Part shown: positions 20,301 to 27,523 of the stretch, one piece after another
Position numbering within the stretch: the first letter of the stretch is position 1
How the letters are laid out: the number at the start of each line of letters is the position of its first letter
Assembly (NCBI GenBank): GCA_958295685.1
Contig: CATQGZ010000001.1
Coordinates: 1 to 37,163 of the forward strand
Direction of reading: 5' to 3'
DNA: 37,163 bases
From: an uncultured Dehalococcoidia bacterium
GTDB taxonomy: Bacteria; Chloroflexota; Dehalococcoidia; Lucifugimonadales; CATQGZ01
Notes under the pieces: model-generated
What the model saw: only the letters and a program-made list of their open reading frames with translations
What the model was told of the DNA's origin: nothing
The model's database searches: none
Position numbers and translations under genes: made by a program

Positions 20301-21273
20301 TGCCGGCGACGTCGCGGCAGACGAAGCGCACTTCCTGGTCCACCTCTATGCAGCCGTACGAGCGCCCCGTGTGGCCGAGTGATTGGAGATCCACGTTCAC
20401 GTCGGACCCCGTCCGGCTGTTGCGTATGCGCAGTTTCTGCGCGTTGAACACGGAGGCGTCCTGCGTGGAGTTGTGCTTCCCGTCGAATCCCCGGAGCGTG
20501 TAAAAGTCCGTGTCCGTCCCGAAGTTGTTGCCGGGCACCGCGATCCCCCCCGCCATGCGCTCGGGGCGTATGCCGTCGATGGATGCGGAGGCGCCGCGCG
20601 CCTGTATTTGCAGGGTCCCTCCTATCATGGTGAGGTTGCGGATGGTATAGTTGTCCGTGTATATGCGGGGCGCGAAAAAGTTAGTCGTCTGCTTGCGCCC
20701 GTTGACCCACACGACGTCCCTTATTTCCAGGTTGCAGGCGGCAAAGGGGCCGGACGCGCCGTCGAACCTGGACGGGGACTCGGAGACGAGCGTGCAGCCC
20801 CTTATGCGGACGCGGGACCCGGGACGCGCGTAGATCATGGCGTTGCGGATGTCGGTGGCCGCGTACGAGCCCGTCCCCAGTTCGGCGCAGGAGATGGCGG
20901 TTCCTTTCGTGTAGGTGATGCCGTCGTCCGTGCCGGTCTCCGCGCCGGGGCCGGTGGCCTCCCCGCCGATGTCGAGGAACCCGTTGTTCTGCACCTCGAA
21001 CGCCCCGCCGCCCCCGTCTGACAGCGAGCCGGATCCGGCGGGCACGTCGCTGGAAACGAAAAACTCCTCGTTCTCGGGGTTCCACGCGAGCGTCCCTTGC
21101 AGTAGTATGCGGGCGGCGGACAGGAGCGCGAGGCGGCGGACGGTCGCGGGCGCGGCCCCGTACGATATGAGGGTGCAGCCCGTGGCGAGCGCCGCCCCCG
21201 TGTTCATGTTGGCCAAACTGGACTCCGTTCCAGTTATGGTTATGACGCCGCCCGACCCGAGGCTTACGGTCAT
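17329..21273 (-). CDS. Giant tail-fibre / receptor-binding protein with beta-helix-like region
   Basis: A 1314-residue protein, the largest in the window. The N-terminal 450 residues have many short strands and Asn/Gly turns (ATDIRNAMIYARPGSRVRIR, NYTIRNLTMIGGTLQIQ) in the style of right-handed beta-helix fibres. The centre has a jelly-roll-like part, followed by a helical segment near 790-850 (AAAQATDATLEPRLDEMEA) that may trimerise. The C-terminal 450 residues are again beta-rich (YTIEYDMAHTAAFTLTDVSF). It should be a virion surface protein that contacts the host, with glycan binding or cleavage possible. ATG 21273 follows the previous stop after one nucleotide. No catalytic residues can be assigned by eye. 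Confidence 0.75.
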   Translation of the reverse strand: MTVSLGSGGVITITGTESSLANMNTGAALATGCTLISYGAAPATVRRLALLSAARILLQGTLAWNPENEEFFVSSDVPAGSGSLSDGGGGAFEVQNNGFLDIGGEATGPGAETGTDDGITYTKGTAISCAELGTGSYAATDIRNAMIYARPGSRVRIRGCTLVSESPSRFDGASGPFAACNLEIRDVVWVNGRKQTTNFFAPRIYTDNYTIRNLTMIGGTLQIQARGASASIDGIRPERMAGGIAVPGNNFGTDTDFYTLRGFDGKHNSTQDASVFNAQKLRIRNSRTGSDVNVDLQSLGHTGRSYGCIEVDQEVRFVCRDVAGNPIQGVRFHYNDFIDGRFSDAMPTNPDNWLAKNTFGSPPLGGQPSAAVIYNVQKSGSRVSNNLGICEFVGDDAVLLASKVYNDRPGSGNPVQPNPLVAKPFKYRGLNNNNTDIMPFYGDSYRHLQAALNVTCKSDTVLETSVTYVDDPSVTQTDMLLVAAYLGIAINHVTDTITITTLRLLDALYDYLKWEKTQAGSEVHPTRATMVANADGTILDLGAYNLVVGTNGDLRAGSKFRSIRTTGTVSVAGSGTTRGKIGIGYEDASGKSILLKLGGTGTAVVWDSDGGTTLNWVAPDPTVSETRIPVPPTSTVEITAKRNGYDYRHYTISAADVAELDIELPRNPNVDISDDMNVRVLAYHELRTSNYNGNVYFDKSVTPHVLRLGNVTLSGDQALTRAVFDRRMGSRAALEATHAYTGGGRAYDIHANRMRWNLAWITIGRQPTVANLEAVELTKLRKLASWGLYVLGADDATRYTPSTASDYFVTIDPLTNPFQPPPSELAAAGQQMARNAEFQAALGAAAAQATDATLEPRLDEMEADVKALGRQLKSLPIDELLQVDTRLQDIPRTTSTANIWSGIDPGTEYAVDAGNLRFDVRVDTSGESYNIAGTLSLEGFAAKTVTPESGDRTVLKVTVQCQALTGETRYVDPDIRWDWDAPTAPIPERRALGHMVASHPVSVLAPTAGLGPAYTIEYDMAHTAAFTLTDVSFTVGAKVRNANEYLRIVITSIEWVTRHEATLADFRADLSAIDLSNLDVKVSSRMPASDFLPPYRIILPTYDGTKGEGATNGASATDDDFAADGAFVQRSGAIHQTGEIRRAVWTFPSVNPTQDISISASLQWKRPDGEDFDSGTRAQAAMTATLYVGTDLDGTTDTGATSVLSTTVPHGAQAAQRAVSLALTDPQRAPFNSIMLKVEGGTVGQQNRAYLWDLKVEVDGQRYMLDRIRFIDRINRAQMHTTAERTSFIEGGETILTFTRRAATVSTDWSGGRE

Positions 21274-21274
21274 G

Positions 21275-21820
21275 CTACTCGCCCGTGTCGGCGCGTATGG
21301 TCAGGTCGAACTCTGCCAGGTTCTTGGCGGCGGCGCCCGCCGTTACCTTGCGCCGCAGGTAGAGCGCCCTGAAGCCGTTCATGGGGATGTTGCCGATGGC
21401 GAGGGGCGCGGCCTCGGTCGGCGTGCTCCACGCGCCGTCCGCGATGCTGGCCGGCCCCACCTCGTCGCTGGACGTGCTGAGTACCGGCGCCACCGTCCCC
21501 GCGGTCACCCCCGAGGCCACGGCCATCTCGCAAAAGTCCTGCCAGTTCTTGGTGGCGGGGATGAACAGCCGCACGCTGAACGCCTCCTGGTTGGCCCCAT
21601 TGCGCACGTACACGACCCTGTAGTCCGTGTAGCCGGCGGACGACTGGTCGCCCGTAACAAGATCCCAGAGGTTGTGCAGGAGCGTGCCCGTGTCCAAGTT
21701 GTTGGTCGCCATGGTGCCCCCGTTGGAGATGGCCGTGCCATCCGGATCGAAGGCCGCCGCGGGGCTCACGACGCGGCCGAGGGAGTATCGTACCGTGAGG
21801 TCGCCGGTCCGGATGACCAT
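21275..21820 (-). CDS. Virion structural protein, fibre-associated
   Basis: A 181-residue protein. ATG 21820 is preceded at proper spacing by GGGGGAG; GTG 21838 is the alternative start. The pattern DYRVVYVRNGANQEAFSVRL, then FIPA, and near the end MNGFRALYLRRKVTAG followed by LAEFDLTIRA is a module seen in many phage tail proteins, where a final x-A-(V/I/L)-(W/Y)-(I/L)-RR strand recurs. The product of 23543-24274 has the same module (YRCIYVLN ... LGIWIRRTV), so the two are paralogues. Likely a small fibre or baseplate attachment protein. Confidence 0.65.
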   Translation of the reverse strand: MVIRTGDLTVRYSLGRVVSPAAAFDPDGTAISNGGTMATNNLDTGTLLHNLWDLVTGDQSSAGYTDYRVVYVRNGANQEAFSVRLFIPATKNWQDFCEMAVASGVTAGTVAPVLSTSSDEVGPASIADGAWSTPTEAAPLAIGNIPMNGFRALYLRRKVTAGAAAKNLAEFDLTIRADTGE

Positions 21821-21861
21821 GCCGCCGCTCTCCCCCACACCGAAATAAGCCTATCGCTCGC

Positions 21862-23391
21862 TCATATGCGAAAGTACCGCTTCCGGACGCCCGCCGCGTT
21901 GTTCCGGAAGGAGAAGCGGGGGGCGCGGCTGAACCCGTGCCGAAGCCAGCCCGCCACTAGCATGGACTTTATTATGCCCCACCTCCTCCAACCTGCCTCC
22001 ACTCCGGCCTCTACCGCCCCGAACCTGCGCCATCCCGCCTTCGCCTCGGCCCGCGCGGGAGCGTTGCGGAGCCATCCCGCCTTCGCCTCGGCCCGCGCGG
22101 GAGCGTTGCGGAGCCATCCCGCCTTCGCCTCGGCCCGCGCGGGAGCATGCCTCAGCCAGCCTATGGAGTCGATCATCCTGGTCACGAGGCCGTGGCGGTT
22201 CCAGCCGGATTGCGCCTCGGCCTCCGCGATCCCCCACCTGCGCCAGCCGACCAGCGTTTCGACCTTCCGCGCGATCCCCCACCTGCGCCAGCCCGCGGCG
22301 ACCGCCATGCGCGCCGGGGCGAAGCGGAGCCAACTCGCGGCGATCCCAGCGGCCAAGAAATGGGTGTTCCCGTTGCGGGCGACCCCGAACCGCAAATATC
22401 CGACCCATGCCTCGGCCTCCGCGATCCCCCACCTGCGCCAGCCGACCAGCGTTTCGACCTTCCGCGCGATCCCCCACCTGCGCCAGCCCGCGGCGACCGC
22501 CATGCGCGCCGGGGCGAAGCGGAGCCAACTCGCGGCGATCCCAGCGGCCAAGAAATGGGTGTTCCCGTTGCGGGCGACCCCGAACCGCAAATATCCGACC
22601 CATGCCTCGGCCTCCGCGATCCCCCACCTGCGCCAGCCGACCAGCGTTTCGACCTTCCGCGCGATCCCCCACCTGCGCCAGCCCGCGGCGACCGCCATGC
22701 GCGCCGGGGCGAAGCGGAGCCAACTCGCGGCGATCCCAGCGGCCAAGAAATGGGTGTTCCCGTTGCGGGCGACCCCGAACCGCAAATATCCTACCGCCAC
22801 ACCCTTCTCCGCCTCGTGCTTGTACTCCGTTACGATGCCCGCGTTAGTGACGGCATACAGCGTGTCCATGTCGTTGGTCAGATCCTCCGCGCCGGCCAGC
22901 GATATGGTGTCGACGTTTCCGGCGGGGGCGGGCGCGGCGGCGGACACCGCCCTCAGCGTTATCATGCTGGAGTTGGAGAACCACAGGTACTCGGGGAGCA
23001 TGGTAAAGTCCTCGTTCCCGACGACGCCGTAGCGGACGCGCCCCGTGGCCCCCCAGTCCGCGCCGGAGCCTCCCCACTCCTCCAGCGTGTTTCTCGTCGA
23101 GGGCTGAATCCATATGCCCTCCCGCCCGTCGGCCACCCCCGAGCCGTTGGCCACCAAACTTATCGAAGTCCCAGACGTGCCGGCCACGGGCACGTCCGTC
23201 GAAGCAACCGTGCGGTCGGCGCCGTCCGTGGGCGCGCGCTTCAGCCACGTCTGCCCCCACGAGTTGACGTAGGCGTTCCCGCCGTACGCGGCGACGTGCG
23301 TGTTGTTGTCGTACTGGATGAAGCCGAGCCCCGTCACTGTGATGGTGCGGGAAGGCGTTCCGGATTCGAGGGCGGACATGTCGTCGTACAC
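21862..23391 (-). CDS. Repeat-expanding fibre protein (3 x 65-residue perfect repeats plus 14-residue units)
   Basis: The frame from GTG 23391 gives 509 residues. The N-terminal part (VTGLGFIQYDNNTHVAAYGG, YVNSWGQTWLKRAP) is propeller-like and includes a GIWIQPSTR segment like that of neighbouring fibre proteins. From about residue 200 it becomes a chain of 14-residue units such as AGWRRWGIARKVET and AGWLRNAPARAEAK. Three perfect 65-residue copies come from 3 x 195 bp of identical DNA; three 14-residue copies come from 42-bp DNA repeats. Coding-like sequence continues upstream (TVVNLPAAPAGYTYSGIGHD) without any ATG, GTG or TTG. A GTG at 23542, directly after the upstream stop, would start it if one G of the GGGG run at 23535-23538 were skipped. 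A sequencing error or frameshift is therefore likely and the true gene is probably 21862-23542. Confidence 0.7.
   Translation of the reverse strand: MYDDMSALESGTPSRTITVTGLGFIQYDNNTHVAAYGGNAYVNSWGQTWLKRAPTDGADRTVASTDVPVAGTSGTSISLVANGSGVADGREGIWIQPSTRNTLEEWGGSGADWGATGRVRYGVVGNEDFTMLPEYLWFSNSSMITLRAVSAAAPAPAGNVDTISLAGAEDLTNDMDTLYAVTNAGIVTEYKHEAEKGVAVGYLRFGVARNGNTHFLAAGIAASWLRFAPARMAVAAGWRRWGIARKVETLVGWRRWGIAEAEAWVGYLRFGVARNGNTHFLAAGIAASWLRFAPARMAVAAGWRRWGIARKVETLVGWRRWGIAEAEAWVGYLRFGVARNGNTHFLAAGIAASWLRFAPARMAVAAGWRRWGIARKVETLVGWRRWGIAEAEAQSGWNRHGLVTRMIDSIGWLRHAPARAEAKAGWLRNAPARAEAKAGWLRNAPARAEAKAGWRRFGAVEAGVEAGWRRWGIIKSMLVAGWLRHGFSRAPRFSFRNNAAGVRKRYFRI
22030..22155 (-). repeat. Three tandem 42-bp coding repeats
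   Basis: Units begin at 22030, 22072 and 22114. The first two are identical and the third diverges near its end. Each encodes one 14-residue unit of the fibre protein (AGWLRNAPARAEAK). Confidence 0.85.
22214..22791 (-). repeat. Three tandem 195-bp perfect coding repeats
   Basis: Copies at 22214-22408, 22409-22603 and 22604-22791 (last copy 7 nt short) are identical as far as read by eye, including synonymous sites. Perfect identity means very recent duplication or ongoing homogenisation. Each copy encodes 65 residues, built from about four or five 14-residue-type units. Confidence 0.9.
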
Positions 23392-23542
23392 GTAGAGGTG
23401 CGCCCTCCTGAGGGTTCGGCTGGCCGCGAGGACGATCCACCTGCCCGTCGCATGGTCGTGTCCTATTCCGGAATACGTGTAGCCGGCGGGCGCGGCTGGA
23501 AGGTTGACTACCGTCCTCGTAGCGCGGGCCGTGGCCCCGCAC

Positions 23543-24274
23543 CTACGACACCGGCGTGCCGCCGATTACGGTGAACGGCGTGTATTCCGTCGCCCCTACC
23601 GGGTCCTCCACCTTATCCACAGTCCTCCTTATCCATATCCCCAAATAGCGGTCCCGCACCAAGTTGAGCTCGGTGGAGCCGTCGGGATGGAGCGTCAGTT
23701 GCGTCGCCGCCGTCGATGATGTGGGGATGTCCCGAAACGTCAGGGCGCCCCCGCCTGCCAGCGTCGGGGCCGTCGGCGCCGCGAGTTGCGGGATAATATT
23801 ATCGTCGGCTATCACGACGGCCTTCGAGTCTCCGGTCAGGGCCGTCCCGCTTATGGCGGATATCGGGAGGCACGCCGCCGCGAACTCGGTCGAGGAGTCT
23901 ACGGTTTGTACGCCGCCCGAGGTCGTGCGCGGCGCGTATATGCGCGCCCTGTACAGCGTGTTCTCCAAGTCCCTCTCAGTCTGCGTGCCCTTCGTGGACA
24001 ATTGGTCCGCGTTGAGCACGTATATGCATCGGTAGTCTATGACGCTGCCGCTCTCGCCCTCGTTGTCCCGCTCGTTCGTGTCGTCGAACAGCGCGTTCAG
24101 GTTCATTAGGGGGGACGGATTGAAGAGTGGGATCTCGTTGGAGGCGACGGCGGCGCGGGGGTTTCCGCCCAGGGAGCGCCGGCCCTTCTCGGCATAGTTG
24201 CCGGAACTGTCAGCGGGGCGCCCCGTGGCCTTGCCCTCGGAGTAGTACAGTTTGATGTCGGTGGGGGCTACCAT
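23543..24274 (-). CDS. Virion structural protein, fibre/baseplate-associated
   Basis: A 243-residue protein. It contains DYRCIYVLNADQL, LYRARIYAPR, a central strand-rich part and YLGIWIRRTVDKVEDPVGA near the end, the same module as in 21275-21820 with a longer N-terminus. Such proteins are common in tailed-phage structural regions. ATG 24274 lies about 27 nt from the TATA box at 24297-24303, so this gene starts a separate transcript for the fibre block. Its stop is immediately followed by the GTG at 23542 discussed for the next gene. Confidence 0.65.
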   Translation of the reverse strand: MVAPTDIKLYYSEGKATGRPADSSGNYAEKGRRSLGGNPRAAVASNEIPLFNPSPLMNLNALFDDTNERDNEGESGSVIDYRCIYVLNADQLSTKGTQTERDLENTLYRARIYAPRTTSGGVQTVDSSTEFAAACLPISAISGTALTGDSKAVVIADDNIIPQLAAPTAPTLAGGGALTFRDIPTSSTAATQLTLHPDGSTELNLVRDRYLGIWIRRTVDKVEDPVGATEYTPFTVIGGTPVS

Positions 24275-24296
24275 GCCTTTGGGTGGGAAGCGGTAA

Positions 24297-24303
24297 GATA
24301 TAT
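24297..24303 (-). promoter_or_regulatory. TATA box of the fibre block
   Basis: ATATATC on the minus strand, centred about 27 nt before ATG 24274. It lies at the very end of the preceding gene. It suggests that fibre genes can be transcribed apart from the rest of the late operon. Confidence 0.55.
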
Positions 24304-24306
24304 GGC

Positions 24307-24885
24307 TTACGGCGCGGCGAGGAGGTACTGCTGCCCCCTCGGGAGGTGCCCCCCGTCAATGGTCGCCAGTATGCGGTCGGGCAGGGCCACGTTCATCTTG
24401 AGCCACCGTACCATGCACTGGGTATGAAACATGATCCACGCCCTGCCGTACCCGCGGGCCGAGTGGATGTCCACATGGGCGAACGACCTGCCCGTCTGGA
24501 AGTGGGACTCGTTCTCCAGCCCTTCGAGCGGCTGGTCGCAGAGGCGGCACCAGCGGTTGCGGAGGTTCGTCCTCTTCAACTTCAGCCTGTTCACCTCCCC
24601 CCAAAGCCTGTCCCTGTGCCAGGCGCTCTCGTGCCCCGCCTTTACGAGCGACTTGGCCTTTTGCGATTTCTTGATGATCTGCACCTTCACCTCCCCCTCC
24701 ACGGCCATCAGCCGCCTGACGAGCCGGTCGCTGCACGGCGGGCAGAAATAGACGAGTGTGCCCGGGGGCACCCTCATGCGGGGATCGTACACCATCCCGT
24801 AGTGGGACGAATCAGCGGCGGGCAGGTTGGTGCACTGGACCCGCGCCCCCGGCGACGGGTAGCGGACGGCCTGGCACCTGACCAC
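24307..24885 (-). CDS. Hypothetical protein with two probable zinc sites
   Basis: A 192-residue protein. Cys at residues 4 and about 18 plus VYFCPPCSDRL form one possible site; WCRLCDQPLEG with following His and Cys (AHVDIHSARGYGRAWIMFHT, then QCMVRW) forms another. A Lys-rich helix lies between. The start is GTG 24885 with an AGGAGG ribosome site at good spacing. The layout (CxxC ... H ... H-x-x-C) is reminiscent of HNH-type or recombination-endonuclease zinc folds, but no catalytic pair can be assigned. It sits between tail and fibre genes. Confidence 0.6.
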   Translation of the reverse strand: MVRCQAVRYPSPGARVQCTNLPAADSSHYGMVYDPRMRVPPGTLVYFCPPCSDRLVRRLMAVEGEVKVQIIKKSQKAKSLVKAGHESAWHRDRLWGEVNRLKLKRTNLRNRWCRLCDQPLEGLENESHFQTGRSFAHVDIHSARGYGRAWIMFHTQCMVRWLKMNVALPDRILATIDGGHLPRGQQYLLAAP

Positions 24886-24889
24886 GTGG

Positions 24890-25123
24890 CTACCTCCTGC
24901 GTTCGTTGAGTTCGCGGTCCAGGACCGCGGCGTGTTTTTCCAAATGAAATATCATGGAATCGACGTTCTCGATCCGCCTTTTCATCCCGACGACCTCCTT
25001 GTTGATGAGCCGCTGGTAGTCGGTGGCCGCGTTGAAGTGGTCGATGGCCTCCAGCAGTTCCTTGCGTATTTCGTGGACGGCGAACTTGAGCGTCATGTGC
25101 TCGGTCGCCGTGTTCTCGGTCAT
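24890..25123 (-). CDS. Hypothetical coiled-coil protein
   Basis: 77 residues, helical with heptad-like spacing (VVGMKRRIENVDSMIFHLEK). ATG 25123 overlaps the stop of the upstream gene (ATGA). Member of a trio of small helical proteins between hub/fibre and zinc-protein genes. Role unknown; possibly assembly factors. Confidence 0.6.
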   Translation of the reverse strand: MTENTATEHMTLKFAVHEIRKELLEAIDHFNAATDYQRLINKEVVGMKRRIENVDSMIFHLEKHAAVLDRELNERRR

Positions 25124-25410
25124 ATGTCGTACTCCTTGCTTCGTTCCACCACGTACGTCGACATCTCGCCCAGCTCGTACGTGTTTTTCTTGATCTCGAA
25201 CGCCGTGGCGTTGACCTGCTTGGCCTCCGTTACGAGGTCGCCGACGGCGATATTGTCGTCGGTTTTGCTGCGCACCAGCAACTGGACGACCCGCGCGCTC
25301 TCGTCGATGGCCTTGTGGCTGTCGCGCTTGAGGCGATCGATGCGGGCGTTCATGTCCGCGATCGTGGCGGACAGGGGGCGCTCGCCTCCCTTCGTGTTAC
25401 TATTCTCCAT
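25120..25410 (-). CDS. Hypothetical coiled-coil protein
   Basis: A 96-residue protein. ATG 25410 is preferred because GGAGGTG lies 6 nt upstream; ATG 25416 and 25428 are alternatives. Mostly helical (ATIADMNARIDRLKRDSHKA, then VTEAKQVNATAFEIKKNT). It overlaps the genes on both sides. Function unknown. Confidence 0.6.
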   Translation of the reverse strand: MENSNTKGGERPLSATIADMNARIDRLKRDSHKAIDESARVVQLLVRSKTDDNIAVGDLVTEAKQVNATAFEIKKNTYELGEMSTYVVERSKEYDI

Positions 25411-25600
25411 GTTCATCACCTCCCTCATCCCACACGGGGACCGTGACGGCCTCTCCCGTGCTCGGCATGATCGTAGTCCTGAACTTGGTAGGCCCCCCCT
25501 TGCTCGCCATGTTCCACTCCTCTTTCACGAACTTGGCCGTCTCCTCCTTCACCATCCGAACCCACTCCTCAGACAGTTTCGACTTATCCGCGTCGGCCAT
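25400..25600 (-). CDS. Hypothetical small protein, first of a late sub-unit
   Basis: 66 residues: a helical N-terminus (LSEEWVRMVKEETAKFVKEE) and a beta-like C-terminus (KFRTTIMPSTGEAVTVPVWD). ATG 25600 is leaderless relative to the CTTAAATA box at 25622-25629. Function unknown. Confidence 0.65.
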   Translation of the reverse strand: MADADKSKLSEEWVRMVKEETAKFVKEEWNMASKGGPTKFRTTIMPSTGEAVTVPVWDEGGDEHGE

Positions 25601-25621
25601 GCTTTGGTCTGCGCGTAGCCG

Positions 25622-25629
25622 TATTTAAG
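25622..25629 (-). promoter_or_regulatory. TATA box of the 24307-25600 unit
   Basis: CTTAAATA on the minus strand, about 26 nt before ATG 25600. Confidence 0.65.
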
Positions 25630-25632
25630 TTG

Positions 25633-26049
25633 CTAGCCCTGCCCCGACGGGCCGCCCCCTCCACCCATCTCCCCATCCTCCCCCGGCCCGGGATCGGGAG
25701 CGGCCGGCGGCTCCGGCGGCGGGCTGCCGGGGGGCGGATCGGGCGGGGCCGGCGGCGGGACGATCGGCCTGCCGACGAGTCGGCGGGCCTCCCTCACGCA
25801 TCCCGCCCACACGACGTCCCTCCTGGAATCGGACATCGTGCCTCCCGTGTCCCCGTCCACGGGGTTGGCGAGGGGCTCCCCGACGCGCCGGATCTTGTGC
25901 AGGGCAACCATGGTGTTCTCCGTGGCGGAGACGTCCTCCAGCAGGCGGGCGTGGCGCGCCTCTAGCGTGTTCAGGACGGCGGTGAGGTAAAAGTCGCTTA
26001 CGGCCGGTACGGGAGGGTCGGTGGGGGAAGGGGAAGGCGTTTCGCTCAA
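25633..26049 (-). CDS. Hypothetical protein with Pro/Gly-rich tail
   Basis: A 138-residue protein. The helical centre (TAVLNTLEARHARLLEDVSA) is followed by a basic part and a 40-residue Pro/Gly/Asp tail. The start is TTG 26049 in a TTGA overlap with the stop of the fibre gene upstream. Possibly a virion accessory or chaperone; no family recognised. Confidence 0.55.
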   Translation of the reverse strand: MSETPSPSPTDPPVPAVSDFYLTAVLNTLEARHARLLEDVSATENTMVALHKIRRVGEPLANPVDGDTGGTMSDSRRDVVWAGCVREARRLVGRPIVPPPAPPDPPPGSPPPEPPAAPDPGPGEDGEMGGGGGPSGQG

Positions 26050-27446
26050 ACGTTAGTCACCGGAACCTGCACCATCGTCCACGTGAGCCACCTCGTTGCA
26101 ATCCTCCCTATCAACCTATACAACGTAGTCTGGCCCGCCCTGACTATGGTGCCCCACCCGAGCGTCCCGTTGGCTCGGCCCAACGCCGCTCCGAGATCCG
26201 TGTTGTTGTAGTCGGCTTCCAGATCCACGAAATTCAGCCCCAGGAGCAGCGTCTCGTGGCCGGCGCCTACCGTGGAACTGACCGTGGTTGAGGCGAACGT
26301 GGTATATACCACGTGCCTTGATCCGTCCCCCACTATGAACCGGTTGTGCGCGACGGCGGGCGGGGATGGAGTGGCGGACGAGGCAAAGAACATTGGTTCG
26401 CCGAGTCGGGGGGCCGGCACGACCCGCGTGGGAACGTTGCCCGACTCCGAGAGCATGCGGACGCGCCGGAAGGTCGTGATGGCCTCGTACGTGTCAGCCC
26501 CGCGCGTGCCGCCGGAGACTACGGCGGTCGGGATGATCCCCTTCCAGTCTCCGTTCAGCGCCTTCACCCACAGCCTGTAGTTCCCGCGGACGCTGGTGCC
26601 GGTGCTGCGCGTGGAGTGCAGGCCGACGGAACCCACTATGGAGCCGAACGCGGCATCCAGCTGGGCCGCCGTAGGGACGCTCAGGTTTATCAGCACGGGC
26701 ACTTGGGTGCCGAGTTTCGAGCCCGGCGCGGCGGGCAGGTCGGACAGGTTGCGCGGCATCCCGCCCGAATGCACGAACACGTCGTCGCCGCGGCGCGTGA
26801 AGTCGCCGGGGTCCCTGACGAACGATCCGGCGATCACGCTGGCGTCGAACGGGAGCCTTATGCCCCTCCCGTTGGCCTCGAACATGGAGCGGCCCCCCGC
26901 CTGGTAGTGGAGTTTCTTGTCGGTTGCCTGGGTCTTGATGAACGCATCTCCGGCGGTGCTGTACCCGATGCCGCGATCCTCGTTGTGGGGGACGCTGTTG
27001 ACCGACTTGTCGAACTTGAGCGAGGCGTTCACCATCACGCCGTCGTCGAGTTTTATCTGCGAATGGCGGGAAGCGTCCCCGCTGATGGTGCCGTCGCCGA
27101 AAGTCAGGAACACCTTGCCGGCCGTGGTGGTTGTGCCTTCCGAGTTCGCGGCGCCGCCCCCGTGTATGGCGACGCGCTTCGTGTCGCCTTCCAGCCATAT
27201 GATCAGCGTGCCGCTGTCGTCGAACCCTATGGCGCGCTTGTTGGCCTCGGACGGCACCGAGGCCATGGCCGGCGCGATGCGCCATTGCAGCCGGTTGCCG
27301 AGGGCCTGGAGGTTGGCGTCCGTCGTGGTGCCCCCGCCACCACCGCCGCCCCCACTCGAGGCCCGCCCTCCCGATGCTATGACTCCCGGCGCGGGATCAT
27401 CGACGATCTCCCAGGCCACGTCGGGATTGCGCAGCCACTCGGACAC
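26046..27446 (-). CDS. Tail-fibre / distal tail protein
   Basis: A 466-residue protein from GTG 27446, the first canonical start after the stop of the hub gene. Coding-like sequence continues upstream to about 27520 (VFDVESDDAADAADRREARG) without a start codon. A non-standard start, or a -1 frameshift from the hub gene (stop at 27524), is therefore possible. After a Gly-rich linker come beta-rich segments typical of fibres (AIGFDDSGTLIIWLEGDT, GRGIRLPFDASVIAGSF, NYRLWVKALNGDWKGI) and a C-terminal domain ending WTMVQVPVTNV. It lies directly after the baseplate hub, where distal tail or fibre proteins are expected. Confidence 0.65.
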   Translation of the reverse strand: MSEWLRNPDVAWEIVDDPAPGVIASGGRASSGGGGGGGGTTTDANLQALGNRLQWRIAPAMASVPSEANKRAIGFDDSGTLIIWLEGDTKRVAIHGGGAANSEGTTTTAGKVFLTFGDGTISGDASRHSQIKLDDGVMVNASLKFDKSVNSVPHNEDRGIGYSTAGDAFIKTQATDKKLHYQAGGRSMFEANGRGIRLPFDASVIAGSFVRDPGDFTRRGDDVFVHSGGMPRNLSDLPAAPGSKLGTQVPVLINLSVPTAAQLDAAFGSIVGSVGLHSTRSTGTSVRGNYRLWVKALNGDWKGIIPTAVVSGGTRGADTYEAITTFRRVRMLSESGNVPTRVVPAPRLGEPMFFASSATPSPPAVAHNRFIVGDGSRHVVYTTFASTTVSSTVGAGHETLLLGLNFVDLEADYNNTDLGAALGRANGTLGWGTIVRAGQTTLYRLIGRIATRWLTWTMVQVPVTNV

Positions 27447-27523
27447 CTTCTCCGCGAGGCCCCGCGCCTCGCGCCTGTCCGCCGCGTCCGCCGCATCGTC
27501 GCTTTCGACGTCGAATACTCCCG

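Noticed and set aside
17434..20382. 982-residue plus-strand open frame
   Set aside because: Antisense shadow of the giant fibre gene in G+C-rich DNA; Arg/Val/Gly/His-rich composition, no start context and no protein features.
22214..22791. Tandem repeats considered as a CRISPR array
   Set aside because: Units are 195 bp, contiguous, without unique spacers, and keep an open minus-strand frame; they are coding repeats.
20915..23032. 705-residue plus-strand open frame with repeated segments
   Set aside because: It reads the tandem repeats of the minus-strand fibre gene backwards; the repeats are explained by that gene, and no promoter or ribosome site is present.
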